From positions 1 through 64,000 of the forward strand of contig JALHMR010000024.1 in NCBI GenBank assembly GCA_022843945.1: a DNA stretch of 64,000 nucleotides, given 5' to 3'. Under the pieces are notes generated by a model. That model made no database searches. It saw nothing but the letters and a program-made list of their open reading frames with translations, and was not told the origin of the DNA. How positions within the stretch are numbered: the stretch's first letter is position 1; each line of letters begins with the position of its first letter. This DNA is from Rhodospirillaceae bacterium. Lineage in GTDB: Bacteria > Pseudomonadota > Alphaproteobacteria > CACIAM-22H2. Below, piece by piece: positions 35,301 to 44,323 of the stretch. A program made the translations under genes and the position numbers.

Positions 35301-35503
35301 CGGCGCGCGCCCTGACCACCGACCTCTTCCGCCGGCAGGTCGAGACACCGGCCATCACGCGGGCCGAGGCGATGCGTCAGGCGATGCTCGCCCTGATCGA
35401 CGGCCCGGGCCTCGCCGGGGCGGACGGCAAGGCGCTGTTCACCTATGCGCACCCCATCTTCTGGGCGCCCTTCAGCCTGGTCGGTGACGGCGGCGGCAGC
35501 TAA
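32327..35503 (+). CDS. exported TPR-CHAT (caspase-fold) protein
   Basis: 1058 aa. A signal peptide (about 1-27, cleaved near ADAQQ) and a Gln/Gly/Pro-rich linker precede a long tetratricopeptide region (about 100-480). A helical region follows, then a C-terminal CHAT domain (about 700-1058). The caspase-like catalytic dyad is visible as His902 (FATHG) and Cys953 (LSACNTA), so it should be an active cysteine peptidase. CHAT proteins usually act on partner proteins selected by the repeats. The signal peptide makes this one periplasmic or surface-directed. No partner substrate gene could be identified next to it; the short AsmA-like gene precedes it. Confidence 0.9.
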   Translation: MPASRLLIIVTQLGLAALVALVTATADAQQQPRGQGGGPGGRPPAHQGGGSPGAAPGGAAPMQRQATEADADSLLDQGLIADPARIEAAKQKAAEAPPQTQDPAVLARFYFERGTAAVAATLQRQALEDFRRAADYARQAPDLDKSAFLMRLSAIESDSGRQSVAVKLAEEAIQLNPPSMRPRLLSFYATLAQRQLGAGNVEGADAALTQMRAQRRELENNPRFMSNPNSKRNLNESVWASARVLERKGQLTEAEAQFREAHRAMLAMNDPRDSGRLTQVTGALANNLRLQNRLAEAENEARATLVEVQRRFGASGLPVARSLMNLAGILMAQGRFAEAEGLARRAITMLTQLNQGVGGARQLLASSLAAQGKWTDAHREFETMRTQMTRGGFTDQYENLTRRNPLIGIAMLRAGQPAEGLQRLQRVYEETRKELGERHYATAEARGFYAMALAQTGSRDPALAEFRGASEILLSRSRESSDSEESQTSTALDQRVRLVLDGYIDLLADAAAGGNADAAAEAFRLADAARGRSVLRALAASAARSAASDPALGDVARRVQDAEKQIAALNGLLANAISARAADRDENAIKALRTRIDSLRTERGRLSAEIDRKFPDYARLVSPDPATIADVQKSLRPGEAMLAVFSGERRTYTWAVPKSGRAVMSAAALDGPALAESVTKLRKALDPNAATLEDIPAFDLAEANRLYAALLGGVEAGWKDASVLFTVPDGALGQLPLALLVTAPTPPVRAVAGASPFSEYRAVPWLARKVAVAQLPSVSSLAALRAVPAPRGERRAFIGFGDPWFSKEQAEEAKRESAAVQTAGLTTRGIPIRLRSAPKGGADFSAEYGQLPRLPDTADEVKSIAAALRAGPDDVVLGLKASPTTVKQMDLRNRRIVMFATHGLVPGDLAGLGQPALALSAPDVTGNPADGLLTVEDILALKLNADWVVLSACNTAAAQGQGAEAVSGLGRAFFYAGTRALLVSNWPVESTSARALTTDLFRRQVETPAITRAEAMRQAMLALIDGPGLAGADGKALFTYAHPIFWAPFSLVGDGGGS

Positions 35504-35832
35504 CCCTGCTGTTCAGGCACGGGTACCAGCCGGTACCCCTTGTTGCGCATGCAGTAGTCGGCCAGCCTCGCCTCGTCCATCCACGGGTCGTAACGGCGCG
35601 ACGAGCCCCAGGGATCGTAGATCAGCCGCCCATCGTTACCGCGGTAGTAGCGCGGCGGCTCCCACACCCGCATCGACGACTGGTAGCGCCAGGATTCGGC
35701 CCGGGCCGACTGTCGGCAGGCGATGGAATCCTCCTGGGCCCCGGCCAGTCCATATTGCGGGTGCTCCCAGCGCATCGGCGTGCAGGCACCGAGCACCGCG
35801 ACCAGCAACAGGGGGGCGAAAGCGCGCATCAT
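35500..35832 (-). CDS. small lipoprotein
   Basis: 110 aa. A lipoprotein signal with lipobox LGAC (Cys17) is followed by a Tyr/Trp/Arg-rich mature part (PRYYRGNDGRLIYDPWGSS) with two Cys. Function unknown. Its last 4 bp overlap the CHAT gene convergently. Confidence 0.7.
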   Translation of the reverse strand: MMRAFAPLLLVAVLGACTPMRWEHPQYGLAGAQEDSIACRQSARAESWRYQSSMRVWEPPRYYRGNDGRLIYDPWGSSRRYDPWMDEARLADYCMRNKGYRLVPVPEQQG

Positions 35833-35884
35833 CGTGATAAACGGCCAAGCCGCCGGGAGAATTCCCTAATTACATACCCCAGTC

Positions 35885-36584
<700 letters not shown>

Positions 36585-36592
<8 letters not shown>

Positions 36593-37340
36593 GCTCGTCT
36601 TCCCCGAGATAGGCCTGGCGGACCTCCGGGTTGGCGCGGATCTCGGCCGGCGTGCCGGAGGCGATGGCCCTTCCGTAGACCAGCACGGTGATGCGGTCGG
36701 CCAGGGCGAAGACCACGTCCATGTCGTGCTCGATCAGCAGGATGGTCTCCGACTGCTTGAGCTCGCGCAGGAAGCCGGTCATGCGCACGGCCTCGTCGCG
36801 GCCCATGCCGGCCATCGGTTCGTCGAGCAGCAGCATCCGCGGGCCGGTGGCCAACGCCATGGCGATCTCGAGCTGGCGCTGCTCGCCATGGGCGAGCTCG
36901 GCAGCGGCGACGCCGGCGCGCGGGCCGAGGCCGACCTGGTCGAGCATGCGGCGGGCCGGCTCGATCAGCGCCGGGTCGCTTGTGGCGTCCTTCCAGAACC
37001 TGAACGAGTGGCCGTCATGGGCCTGTAGCGCCAGGGCGACGTTCTCCAGTGCCGTGAAGGCGCGAAAGACGCTGGTGATCTGAAAGGAGCGGGCGAGGCC
37101 GCGGCGCGAACGGTCGTAGACCGGCAGGCCAGTGATATCCTCGCCGGCGAAGCGGATCGAGCCGGAATCCGAGCGCAGCTCGCCGGAAAGCTGGGCGATC
37201 AGGGTGGTCTTGCCCGCCCCGTTGGGGCCGATGACGGCATGGATCTCGCCGGGATGCACGGCGAGCGAGACATTGTCGGTCGCCACGATGCCGCCGAAAC
37301 GCTTCACCAGTCCGCTGGTTTCGAGGAGCGGTTCAGCCAT
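36585..37340 (-). CDS. livG: branched-chain-type ABC transporter ATP-binding protein LivG
   Basis: 251 aa. Walker A (GPNGAGKTT), a LivG-type signature (AHGEQRQLEIAMAL) and Walker B (LLLDEPMAGM) are present. Overlaps livF by 8 bp and livM by 8 bp, so all are translationally coupled. With LivF it forms the ATPase dimer energising LivHM. Confidence 0.93.
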
Positions 37341-38331
37341 GGCCGCGCCCTCCGGCGCGCGCCGGCAGGACCCAGCCGAAAACCCCGCGCCGGGCGAAGA
37401 GCACGATCAGCACCAGCACCGGGCCGAAGACGATCTGCCAGTGCTGCGTATAGTCGGGCAGGAACTTCTCCATCAGCATGAAGACCACGGCGCCGACCAG
37501 CGGCCCGTAGAGCGTGCCCATGCCGCCGAGGATGACCATGATGATCAGGTCGCCCGAGCGGGTCCAATGCATGATCGACGGGCTGATATAGGCCTCGTGC
37601 GTGGCGAACAGCCCGCCGGCCAGGCCGGCGACGGCGCCGGCGATGGTGAAGGCGGCGAGCTTGTAGCGATAGCTGGGGAAGCCCAGCGCGCGCATGCGGC
37701 GCTCGTTCTCGCGACAGCCCTCGATCACCCGGCCGAAGCGTGACTTGACCAGGCGCCGGCCGAGATAGAGAACCGCCAGCAGCACGGCGAAGACCACGTA
37801 ATAGAACGTCAGGTCGTCACCGAGATCGATGAAGCCGGCCAGCGTATCGCCGCCGCGAAAGCGCAGACCGTCATCGCCGCCATAGGTCCGCCAGCTGACG
37901 AAGACGTAGTAGACCATCTGGGCGAAGGCGAGCGTGATCATGATGAAGTAGACGCCCGAGGTGCGCAGGCTGATCAGGCCGATGACGAAGGCGAAGGCGC
38001 CCGCCACCAGCATGGCCAGCGGCCAGGTGATCAGCGGCTCGAAGGTGCCGGGGATGAAGCCGAGGAACAGCGTCTCCTCGTTGGCATGATGCACCAGGAT
38101 GGCCACGACATAGGCGCCGACGCCGACGAAGGCGGCGTGGCCGAGGCTGACCATGCCGCCATAACCCAGGATCAGATCGAGGCTGATGGCGGCGATGGCG
38201 AAGATCAGAATCCGGCGGAACTGGCCGATGTAGAACTCCTCGCCGCCCAGCGTGGCGACGATCGGCAACAGGGCGAGGGCCGCGAGCAGCACCAGCACGA
38301 AGATCCGCGAGCGGTCGAGCGAGAGGATCAT
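37333..38331 (-). CDS. livM: branched-chain-type ABC transporter permease LivM
   Basis: 332 aa with about 9-10 hydrophobic helices and LivM-type conserved segments (LGYGGMVSLGHAAFVGVGAY, ENERRMRALGF, ATHEAYISPSIMHWTRSGD). It abuts livH exactly and overlaps livG. Forms the inner-membrane channel with LivH. Confidence 0.93.
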   Translation of the reverse strand: MILSLDRSRIFVLVLLAALALLPIVATLGGEEFYIGQFRRILIFAIAAISLDLILGYGGMVSLGHAAFVGVGAYVVAILVHHANEETLFLGFIPGTFEPLITWPLAMLVAGAFAFVIGLISLRTSGVYFIMITLAFAQMVYYVFVSWRTYGGDDGLRFRGGDTLAGFIDLGDDLTFYYVVFAVLLAVLYLGRRLVKSRFGRVIEGCRENERRMRALGFPSYRYKLAAFTIAGAVAGLAGGLFATHEAYISPSIMHWTRSGDLIIMVILGGMGTLYGPLVGAVVFMLMEKFLPDYTQHWQIVFGPVLVLIVLFARRGVFGWVLPARAGGRGHG

Positions 38332-39219
38332 CTAGCCGGCCGCCGGGAACAGGCCGCGCGGCTTCCAGAACAGCACCGCGGCCATGAGGATGTAGATGGC
38401 AAGCTCGGCGATAGTTGCCGAGAGCCCGAACTGCGAGGGCAGGATGCGGCCGAAGGTGTCGACCATGCCGACGATAATCGCCGCCACGAAGGCACCGCGC
38501 ACCGAGCCGATGCCGCCGATGACGATGACCACGAAGGTCTTGATCAGGATGTCGTCGCCCATGCCGATATCGACGACATAGAGCGGGCCGGCCATGACGC
38601 CGGCCAGCGCGGCGAGCGCGCAACCCAGGGCGAAGACCAGGGTGTAGAGCCGCTTGATGTCGACACCCAGCGCCCCGACCATCTCGCGGTTGGAGGCGCC
38701 GGCGCGGATCAGCATGCCCAGGCGGGTGCGGGTGATCAGCCACCAGAGGAAGCCGCCGACGGTGACGCCCACGGCCAGGACCAGCAGGCGGTAAACGGGA
38801 TAGGGCGCGCCGGGCACGATCTCGACCCGACCGGAGAACAGGTCGGGGACGTCCATGAAGATGGCAATCGGCCCCCAGACGATCTTGACCAGCTCGCGGA
38901 AGAACAAGATCAGGCCGAAGGTGGCCAACACCTGGTCGAGATGGTCGCGGCTGTAGAGGGTGCGCAGCGCCACCATCTCGGTGAGCAGGCCGACGGCGGC
39001 GGCCCCGGCCAGGGCCAGCACGACCGACATGAAAAAACTGCCGGTAATCGGCACCAGGGTCGCGGCGAAATAGGCGCCCAGCATGTAGAAGGCACCGTGC
39101 GCCAGGTTGACCATGTTCATGATGCCGAGCACGAGCGTTAGGCCCGCGGCCATCAGGAACAGGGTTACGCCGAACTGCAGGCCGTTGAGGGTCTGCTCGA
39201 GGAAGAGAAGCAGGGGCAT
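38332..39219 (-). CDS. livH: branched-chain-type ABC transporter permease LivH
   Basis: 295 aa with about eight helices and LivH-type motifs (GIMNMVNLAHGAFYMLGAY, IRAGASNREMVGALGVD, GGIGSVRGAF). It follows the receptor gene after a 61-bp spacer with a strong hairpin, which probably gives more receptor than permease mRNA. Confidence 0.93.
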   Translation of the reverse strand: MPLLLFLEQTLNGLQFGVTLFLMAAGLTLVLGIMNMVNLAHGAFYMLGAYFAATLVPITGSFFMSVVLALAGAAAVGLLTEMVALRTLYSRDHLDQVLATFGLILFFRELVKIVWGPIAIFMDVPDLFSGRVEIVPGAPYPVYRLLVLAVGVTVGGFLWWLITRTRLGMLIRAGASNREMVGALGVDIKRLYTLVFALGCALAALAGVMAGPLYVVDIGMGDDILIKTFVVIVIGGIGSVRGAFVAAIIVGMVDTFGRILPSQFGLSATIAELAIYILMAAVLFWKPRGLFPAAG

Positions 39220-39228
39220 GAAACGAAT

Positions 39229-39259
39229 GGGGCCGCCGAGGGAGTGCCGCGGCGGCCCC
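39229..39259 (-). terminator. intercistronic hairpin between liv receptor and livH
   Basis: Perfect 10-bp GC stem (GGGGCCGCCG at 39229-39238 with 39250-39259) and an 11-base loop, no T-run. It probably acts as a partial terminator or 3' mRNA stabiliser, raising receptor level over permease level. Confidence 0.6.
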
Positions 39260-39280
39260 GCGCTGAAGGCTAGCGGTTGC

Positions 39281-40468
39281 TTACCACTTCATCTTGCATT
39301 CCGACGCGTAGACGTCGGCATGGCTGGCGAAGATCACGCCTTTCAGGTCCATGACCAGGCGACCCTGCTGATCCTTGGCGATCTGGGTCAGGTAGTAGTT
39401 CTGGATCGGCATGTGGTTCTTGTTGAACTTGAACGGCCCGCGGATCGAGGTGAAGTTGGCGGCGCGCACCGCGTCGCGGAACTTGTCCTTGTTGGCGATA
39501 CCGCCGGACTGCTTGAGAGCGGAGTCGATGAGCATCGCCGTGTCATAGGACTGGGCGGCGTAGGGGCTGGGGATGCGCTTGTACTCAGCCTCGAAGTCCC
39601 GCACGAACTTCTCGTTGCCCGGGTTCTGCAGCTTCTCCGACCAGTAGGTGCTGGCGTAGACGCCGAGTGCGGCATCGCCGATGCCCGGCAGGATGGTCTG
39701 GTCGAGGCTGAAGGACGGCCCGAAGAGCGGGATCTGCTGCACCAGGCCGGCCTGGGCGTACTGGCGCACGAAGGCGATGCCCATGCCGCCGGGGTAGAAG
39801 AAGTACACTGCCTCCGGCCGCGCGGCGCGCAGCGCGGCGAGCTCGGCGGCATAGTCGGTCTGGCCGAGCTGGGTGTAGACCTCGCCCACGACCTCGCCCT
39901 TGAAGTAGCGCTTCACGCCGGTGAGCGCGTCCTTGCCCGCCGGGTAGTTGGGCGCCATCAGGTAGGCGCGTTTCACGCCGGCGCTGGTCATGTGCTGACC
40001 CATCGCCTCGTGCACGTTGTCGTTCTGCCACGACACCGAGAAGAAGTTGCGGTCGCAACCCGCACCGGAGAGCTGCGAGGGGGCCGCGTTCGAGTTGATC
40101 AGGAAGACGCCGCGGCGGTCCTTGAGAACGGTGTCGGACAGCGCCAGCAGGATGTTCGAGAACACGACGCCGGTCACGATGTCGACGCGGTCGCGCTGGA
40201 CCATGCGCTCGGCCACCGACTTGCCTGTGTCCGGGCGGAACTGATCGTCGCCGACCAGCACCTCGGTTGGCATGTTGCCCAGGCGGCCACCCGCATGCTT
40301 GATGCCCAGGTTGAAGCCGTCCACCATCTCGCGGCCGGTACCGGCCTGCGGGCCCGACAGGGTGGTGATCAGGCCGATCTTCACGCCTTGCTGGGCATGG
40401 GATGGAGCGGTCAATGCGACCATGCTCAAGGCCACGGCCCCAGCCGCAAAAAATGCTGCTCTTTTCAT
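39281..40468 (-). CDS. Liv-type ABC transporter substrate-binding protein
   Basis: 395 aa. A Sec signal peptide (about 1-24, ending SHAQ) precedes a type I periplasmic receptor (LivJ/LivK fold) with VKIGLITTLSGPQAGTGREM at the start. Members bind branched-chain amino acids, amides or aromatic carboxylates. First gene of the liv operon. The ATG at 40468 with GGGGAGCAACCC upstream is preferred to the longer frame. A 41-bp palindromic operator-like element lies 85-125 bp upstream and is shared with the CoA-ligase operon. Confidence 0.92.
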   Translation of the reverse strand: MKRAAFFAAGAVALSMVALTAPSHAQQGVKIGLITTLSGPQAGTGREMVDGFNLGIKHAGGRLGNMPTEVLVGDDQFRPDTGKSVAERMVQRDRVDIVTGVVFSNILLALSDTVLKDRRGVFLINSNAAPSQLSGAGCDRNFFSVSWQNDNVHEAMGQHMTSAGVKRAYLMAPNYPAGKDALTGVKRYFKGEVVGEVYTQLGQTDYAAELAALRAARPEAVYFFYPGGMGIAFVRQYAQAGLVQQIPLFGPSFSLDQTILPGIGDAALGVYASTYWSEKLQNPGNEKFVRDFEAEYKRIPSPYAAQSYDTAMLIDSALKQSGGIANKDKFRDAVRAANFTSIRGPFKFNKNHMPIQNYYLTQIAKDQQGRLVMDLKGVIFASHADVYASECKMKW

Positions 40469-40552
40469 GGGTTGCTCCCCTGTTTTGCCGGCAGTGAAGC
40501 CGACTGGAATCGATGTTAGCGGACAGCCGAGGTGTTGCAAGGTTCTCCGGCT

Positions 40553-40593
40553 GAATTACTTTAAGCTTAAAATAATCCGCAGAGGCGGGCAAG
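40553..40593 (-). promoter_or_regulatory. operator-promoter element, copy 1 (upstream of liv operon)
   Basis: Core ATTA-C-TTTAAGCTTAAA-A-TAAT (40555-40576): a 22-bp palindrome with one mismatched pair, with a perfect 12-bp centre at 40560-40571. The flank AGGCGGGCAAG (40583-40593) reads TTGCCC on the minus strand, a possible -35 element. 35 of 41 bases match copy 2 at 57000-57040 in the same orientation. It sits between the liv receptor gene and the divergent VOC gene. Confidence 0.75.
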
Positions 40594-40662
40594 GAGGGGT
40601 GACGACGGTCATAGGTGGCCGCATATCCGTACGGTAAACCGGGGCAAAGGCGGGAGGTGACC

Positions 40663-41052
40663 ATGCCCAGGATGTTTGTCAGCTGCCCTCATTTCCTGGT
40701 CGCCGATGTGCGCCGGGCCGCGGAGTATTACCGGGACAAGCTTGGCTTCCGGATCATCGGCTATTTCTTCGAGGAGCCGCCGGTCTTCGGCATGGTCGAC
40801 CGGGATGGGGCGGAAATCCATCTCCGCCGCGCCGACGACGGACTCAAAGGCTCGAACCGGGAACGGGTCGGCGATGCCCTCGACTGCTATATCCGGGTCA
40901 AAGACGTCGAGGCCCTTCATGCGGAATTCGTCGCGAAGGGGGCTGACATCATCGAGCCGCCGACCCTGCGCATCTACGGCATGAAGGAGATCGAGGTGCG
41001 GGACCTCGACGGTTTTGTGACCTGCTTCGGCCAGGACATGGAAGGCAGCTAG
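40663..41052 (+). CDS. VOC (glyoxalase/bleomycin-resistance) family protein
   Basis: 129 aa, one VOC module with two beta-alpha-beta-beta-beta halves (FVSCPHFLVADVRRAAEYYRD... and DCYIRVKDVEALHAEFV). Metal-ligand candidates are His11 and Glu near residue 47 (EIHLRR). Substrate unknown; VOC enzymes isomerise, epimerise or open rings. The start at 40663 has GGGAGGTG upstream. It diverges from the liv operon across the operator element and overlaps pdxA convergently by 4 bp. Confidence 0.82.
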   Translation: MPRMFVSCPHFLVADVRRAAEYYRDKLGFRIIGYFFEEPPVFGMVDRDGAEIHLRRADDGLKGSNRERVGDALDCYIRVKDVEALHAEFVAKGADIIEPPTLRIYGMKEIEVRDLDGFVTCFGQDMEGS

Positions 41053-42038
41053 GCGCGCCCGACACCGGCCAGCCGCTGGATCGCCTCGACCATCGCGTTG
41101 TGGTCGGCCTTGTCCTGGCCGGCGATGTCGTGGGCGCTGCCATGCGCCACCGAGCTGAAGAGGATCGGCGTGCCGATGGTCAGGCCGGCGGTGCGATAGG
41201 GGGCGAGCAGCTTGGCCGCGATATGCCCCTGGTCGTGATACATGACGACAAAGGCATCGTAGCCCTTGCGGCCGAACATGATGTCGCAGCCGAACGGGCC
41301 TTCGGCGGTGATGCCGTCTTTCTTTGCGTCGGCGATCGCCGGCGCGATCACGTCCTGGTCCTCGTCGCCGAACAGCCGGTCTTCTCCGGCATGCGGGTTG
41401 AGGCCCGAGACGGCGATGCGCGGGGACTGGGAGACGCCGAGCCGCCGCAGAGCCGTGTGAGCCGAGGCGATGGCATGGTGCACGCGCTCGCGGGTGATCA
41501 GGTCGAGCGCCCTACGCAGGCCGATATGCAGGGTCGTGTGCACGATGCGCGTCTCGCCGAAACAGATCATCAGGTAGGCGTCGTTGGGATCGGTGCCGGT
41601 GCAGCGCGCGACGAAGGTCGGGTAGCCGTCGAAATGCACACCGGCCAGGGCGATGGACTTCTCAGTCTGGGGGGCGGCGATCACCGCCTCGACCGCGCCG
41701 CTCATCGCCGCCTCGACGGCGGCCTTTGCCGCATCAAGTGAGGCCCGGCCGTGGATGGCGCCGACCTGACCGAATGCGAACTCGCCCGGCTTGTAGTGAT
41801 GACGCTGGAGAAGGCTGACGGTGCCATCCTTCCAGGCCGCTTTATCGGCGGACTCGCAGGCAAGCATGTCGGGGTGAAGGCCGATGGCCTTGGCGTGGGT
41901 TTCCAGCGCCGTGCGGTCGCCGACCAGCAGCGGCCGGCACACGGCTCGCACCCGCGCATCGAGCGCTGTCTTGAGCGCGATCTCCGGGCCGATGCCCGAA
42001 GGATCGCCCAGCGCGATGGCGATGCGCGGCAGGGCCAT
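41049..42038 (-). CDS. pdxA: PdxA-family dehydrogenase
   Basis: 329 aa. The metal-binding histidines are visible in TTLHIGLR, GLNPHAGE and YHDQGH; the N-terminal IALGDPSGIGPEI is the family start. PdxA oxidises 4-hydroxythreonine 4-phosphate in vitamin B6 synthesis, but the same family includes TphB, the dihydrodiol dehydrogenase of terephthalate catabolism. It is fourth in an operon with a Bug receptor, a Rieske oxygenase and a decarboxylase-like gene, overlapping the latter by one base (TGATG). A role in an aromatic dihydrodiol step is therefore more likely than B6 synthesis. Confidence 0.83.
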   Translation of the reverse strand: MALPRIAIALGDPSGIGPEIALKTALDARVRAVCRPLLVGDRTALETHAKAIGLHPDMLACESADKAAWKDGTVSLLQRHHYKPGEFAFGQVGAIHGRASLDAAKAAVEAAMSGAVEAVIAAPQTEKSIALAGVHFDGYPTFVARCTGTDPNDAYLMICFGETRIVHTTLHIGLRRALDLITRERVHHAIASAHTALRRLGVSQSPRIAVSGLNPHAGEDRLFGDEDQDVIAPAIADAKKDGITAEGPFGCDIMFGRKGYDAFVVMYHDQGHIAAKLLAPYRTAGLTIGTPILFSSVAHGSAHDIAGQDKADHNAMVEAIQRLAGVGRA

Positions 42039-43027
42039 CAGATCTTGAAAGCTTCCAGCGTTTCGGGCGCGAACAGCTCTTCAGGCTTGAGCAGGCGCTT
42101 CGACAGACCCTGCACGTGGTGATAGCGCAGGAAGGTCTCCAGCACGGCGCGGTTGGGCGCGAGGCCGTAGGGCCACCAGTCGGCGCCCATTTCCTTGCGC
42201 GTTTCCTCCGCCCAGGCCGCCTGGAAGGGCAGCATGGTCTTCAGGGCGGCGACTTCCTCGAGGTCCTCGTAGACGAATTTCTGCGCCTCGACGAAGGCCT
42301 TGTAGAGCGAGGTCGCCATCCACGGATTGGCCTTGTAGAGCTCGCGGCGGATGACCAGCGTGTGCATGATCGGGAAGAGCTTGGTCTTCCGGTAATAGGC
42401 TTTCTCCACCGGCACGTAGTCGGGGAACAGGCGCTGCACGTCCTTCGGTCTTGTGCGCAGGGTGGACGGCGCGCGCGGCGCGAACATCGCATCGATCTCG
42501 CCCTCGGCCAGCATCTGCGAAAGGGTCTGGGTCGGGCCGATGGGCTGGATCTTGATGTCGGGCGGCAGCGAGAGCTTTACCTTCTCCTCGCGGCCCGGCG
42601 TGTCCTCGCCGCCGGTGAAGTAGTTCATGCTGCGGTGATCGATGCCGTACTCGTCCGCCAGGATGCCGCGGATCCAGACCTGCGCCGTGAGCTGGTATTC
42701 GGGGTTGCCGACCCGCTTGCCGACCAGGTCCTTCGGCTCCTTGATGCCGCTTTTGGTCGAGACGTAGATGCCCGAGTGGCGGAACATGCGCGACGGGAAG
42801 ATGGGGATGGCGATGAACGGCGGATCGTCGCGCATCAGCGACACGGAATAGGATGACAGCGACATCTCGCAGGCGTCGAATTCCTTGTAGCGCAGCATGC
42901 GGAAGAAGGTCTCTTCCACCGGCAGCGTGATGTAGTTGAGATCGATGCCGTCCGGCTTGACGCGGCCATCGGCCAGCGCGCGGGTGCGGTCGTAGTTCCA
43001 GCAGGACAGGGTGACGCGAAGGGACAT
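42038..43027 (-). CDS. 4,5-dihydroxyphthalate decarboxylase-like protein (Pht5 family)
   Basis: 329 aa, similar to proteins annotated as 4,5-dihydroxyphthalate decarboxylase, which have a periplasmic-receptor-like two-domain fold without a signal peptide. Motifs are NYDRTRALADGRVKPDGID, SLSSYSVSLM, IPIFPSRMFRHSGIYV and VGNPEYQLTAQVWIRG. Many family members are of unproven activity. Context (Rieske oxygenase, PdxA-type dehydrogenase) supports a decarboxylase or substrate-handling role in aromatic dicarboxylate breakdown. Confidence 0.78.
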   Translation of the reverse strand: MSLRVTLSCWNYDRTRALADGRVKPDGIDLNYITLPVEETFFRMLRYKEFDACEMSLSSYSVSLMRDDPPFIAIPIFPSRMFRHSGIYVSTKSGIKEPKDLVGKRVGNPEYQLTAQVWIRGILADEYGIDHRSMNYFTGGEDTPGREEKVKLSLPPDIKIQPIGPTQTLSQMLAEGEIDAMFAPRAPSTLRTRPKDVQRLFPDYVPVEKAYYRKTKLFPIMHTLVIRRELYKANPWMATSLYKAFVEAQKFVYEDLEEVAALKTMLPFQAAWAEETRKEMGADWWPYGLAPNRAVLETFLRYHHVQGLSKRLLKPEELFAPETLEAFKI

Positions 43028-43039
43028 GAGCGCTTCCGG

Positions 43040-44323
43040 TTAGACGGTAACGGGATCGGTATTAGGGGGGGCAAACAGCCCGTGGCGCGCACCCTGGCGG
43101 AAATCCTCCGACTTGGGCAGCTCGATCGACACCGAGCGCACGCGTTGCGACGCGACATCGAGGGCGGGCGGCGTGCCGCCGTCGCGCACCGCCTCGGCCG
43201 CCTTGAGCAGCAGGCGGCGGGTCATGACGATGCCCTTGTCGGTGGAGCAGAGATGCTCCCGGGTGCGGTCCTGGATCGGGCCCATGCTTTCCTGCAGCGA
43301 GGCGTCCTGCATGGCGATGCCCTCGATGCCGCTATAGGTCTCGCCGGCTTTCTGGCCGTTGCGGTCCATCAGGTAGTCGTTGCGCTTGTTGGCCTCGGGG
43401 ATGAAGGTGCCCGGCACGTATTTCACGTGGATGCCGTGGCCGTCTTCCATCGCCTGGCGTTCGGCAGCACTCAGCGGTCGTTTGGGGTGGTAGTTGATGC
43501 TCCAGGCCCAGCAATTCTCGTCGTCGATCGGCACCCAGGCATGCGCGCCCAGCGGATGGCCGGCGCGCGGCGGAATGATCGTGTACCAGGGCATGATCCA
43601 GGGCGTGATGCGCCAGTAGTAGCGGTCGTCGCCGGCATTGCGCCGCGCCCCGATCAGCAGGCCGCCCTCGTACTCCACGACCTCGAAATGCGGCATGCGG
43701 TCGGCGAGGTTGTACTCGTTGCCCTTGCTGCCCTTGAACAGCGGGTCTTTTTGCAGGGCGCGGCTGTGCAGAAAGGAGACGTGGCTTGAGTCGATTCCCC
43801 CTTCCATAGCTTGCAGGTAATTGCATTCCTGCAGCCGCTTCGACACGTAGCGGCGCTCCGCTGGCACCTCGACCCATTCGAGCGCGGGCGGGGCGGGCTG
43901 CAGCTCGGGCGGGCCCATGTAGGTCCAGATCACGCCGCCGCGCTCGACGCACGGATAGGACTTGAGCCTGATGCGCTGGCGCAGGCCGGACTCGTCGGGC
44001 TCCGAGGGCAGGTCGACGCACTGGCCGGTCACGTCGTACTTCCAGCCGTGATAGGGGCAGCGCAGGCCGCATTCCTCGTTGCGCCCGAACCACAGCGACA
44101 CGCCGCGATGGGCGCAGAACTCGTCGACCAGGCCGACGCGGCCCATGGAATCGCGGAAGCAGACCAGCTTCTCGCCCATGAGCTGCACGCGCACCGGCGG
44201 GCCGTCCTTCTCCGCCACCTCCCAGGCCTGCAGGGCCGGGATCCAGTAGCGCCGGAACAGGTTGCCCATCAGGGTGCCGGCGCCGGTGCGACAGAGCTCC
44301 TCGTTGCGTTCCTGGCTCAGCAT
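43040..44323 (-). CDS. Rieske aromatic ring-hydroxylating oxygenase, phthalate 4,5-dioxygenase-like alpha subunit
   Basis: 427 aa. Rieske [2Fe-2S] ligands Cys70, His72 (CAHRG) and Cys89, His92 (CPYHG) and the mononuclear iron facial triad candidates Asp178, His181, His186 (DSSHVSFLH) are intact. The layout matches single-component phthalate 4,5-dioxygenase-type and related O-demethylase enzymes, which need a separate reductase. No reductase gene is visible nearby. It directly abuts the Bug receptor stop and is 12 bp from the decarboxylase-like gene, so it is in one operon. Confidence 0.9.
   Translation of the reverse strand: MLSQERNEELCRTGAGTLMGNLFRRYWIPALQAWEVAEKDGPPVRVQLMGEKLVCFRDSMGRVGLVDEFCAHRGVSLWFGRNEECGLRCPYHGWKYDVTGQCVDLPSEPDESGLRQRIRLKSYPCVERGGVIWTYMGPPELQPAPPALEWVEVPAERRYVSKRLQECNYLQAMEGGIDSSHVSFLHSRALQKDPLFKGSKGNEYNLADRMPHFEVVEYEGGLLIGARRNAGDDRYYWRITPWIMPWYTIIPPRAGHPLGAHAWVPIDDENCWAWSINYHPKRPLSAAERQAMEDGHGIHVKYVPGTFIPEANKRNDYLMDRNGQKAGETYSGIEGIAMQDASLQESMGPIQDRTREHLCSTDKGIVMTRRLLLKAAEAVRDGGTPPALDVASQRVRSVSIELPKSEDFRQGARHGLFAPPNTDPVTV

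Noticed and set aside
41049-42038. PdxA as a purely vitamin B6 biosynthetic gene
   Set aside because: Operon context with Rieske oxygenase, decarboxylase-like gene and Bug receptor favours a catabolic dihydrodiol dehydrogenase role, although B6 function is not excluded.
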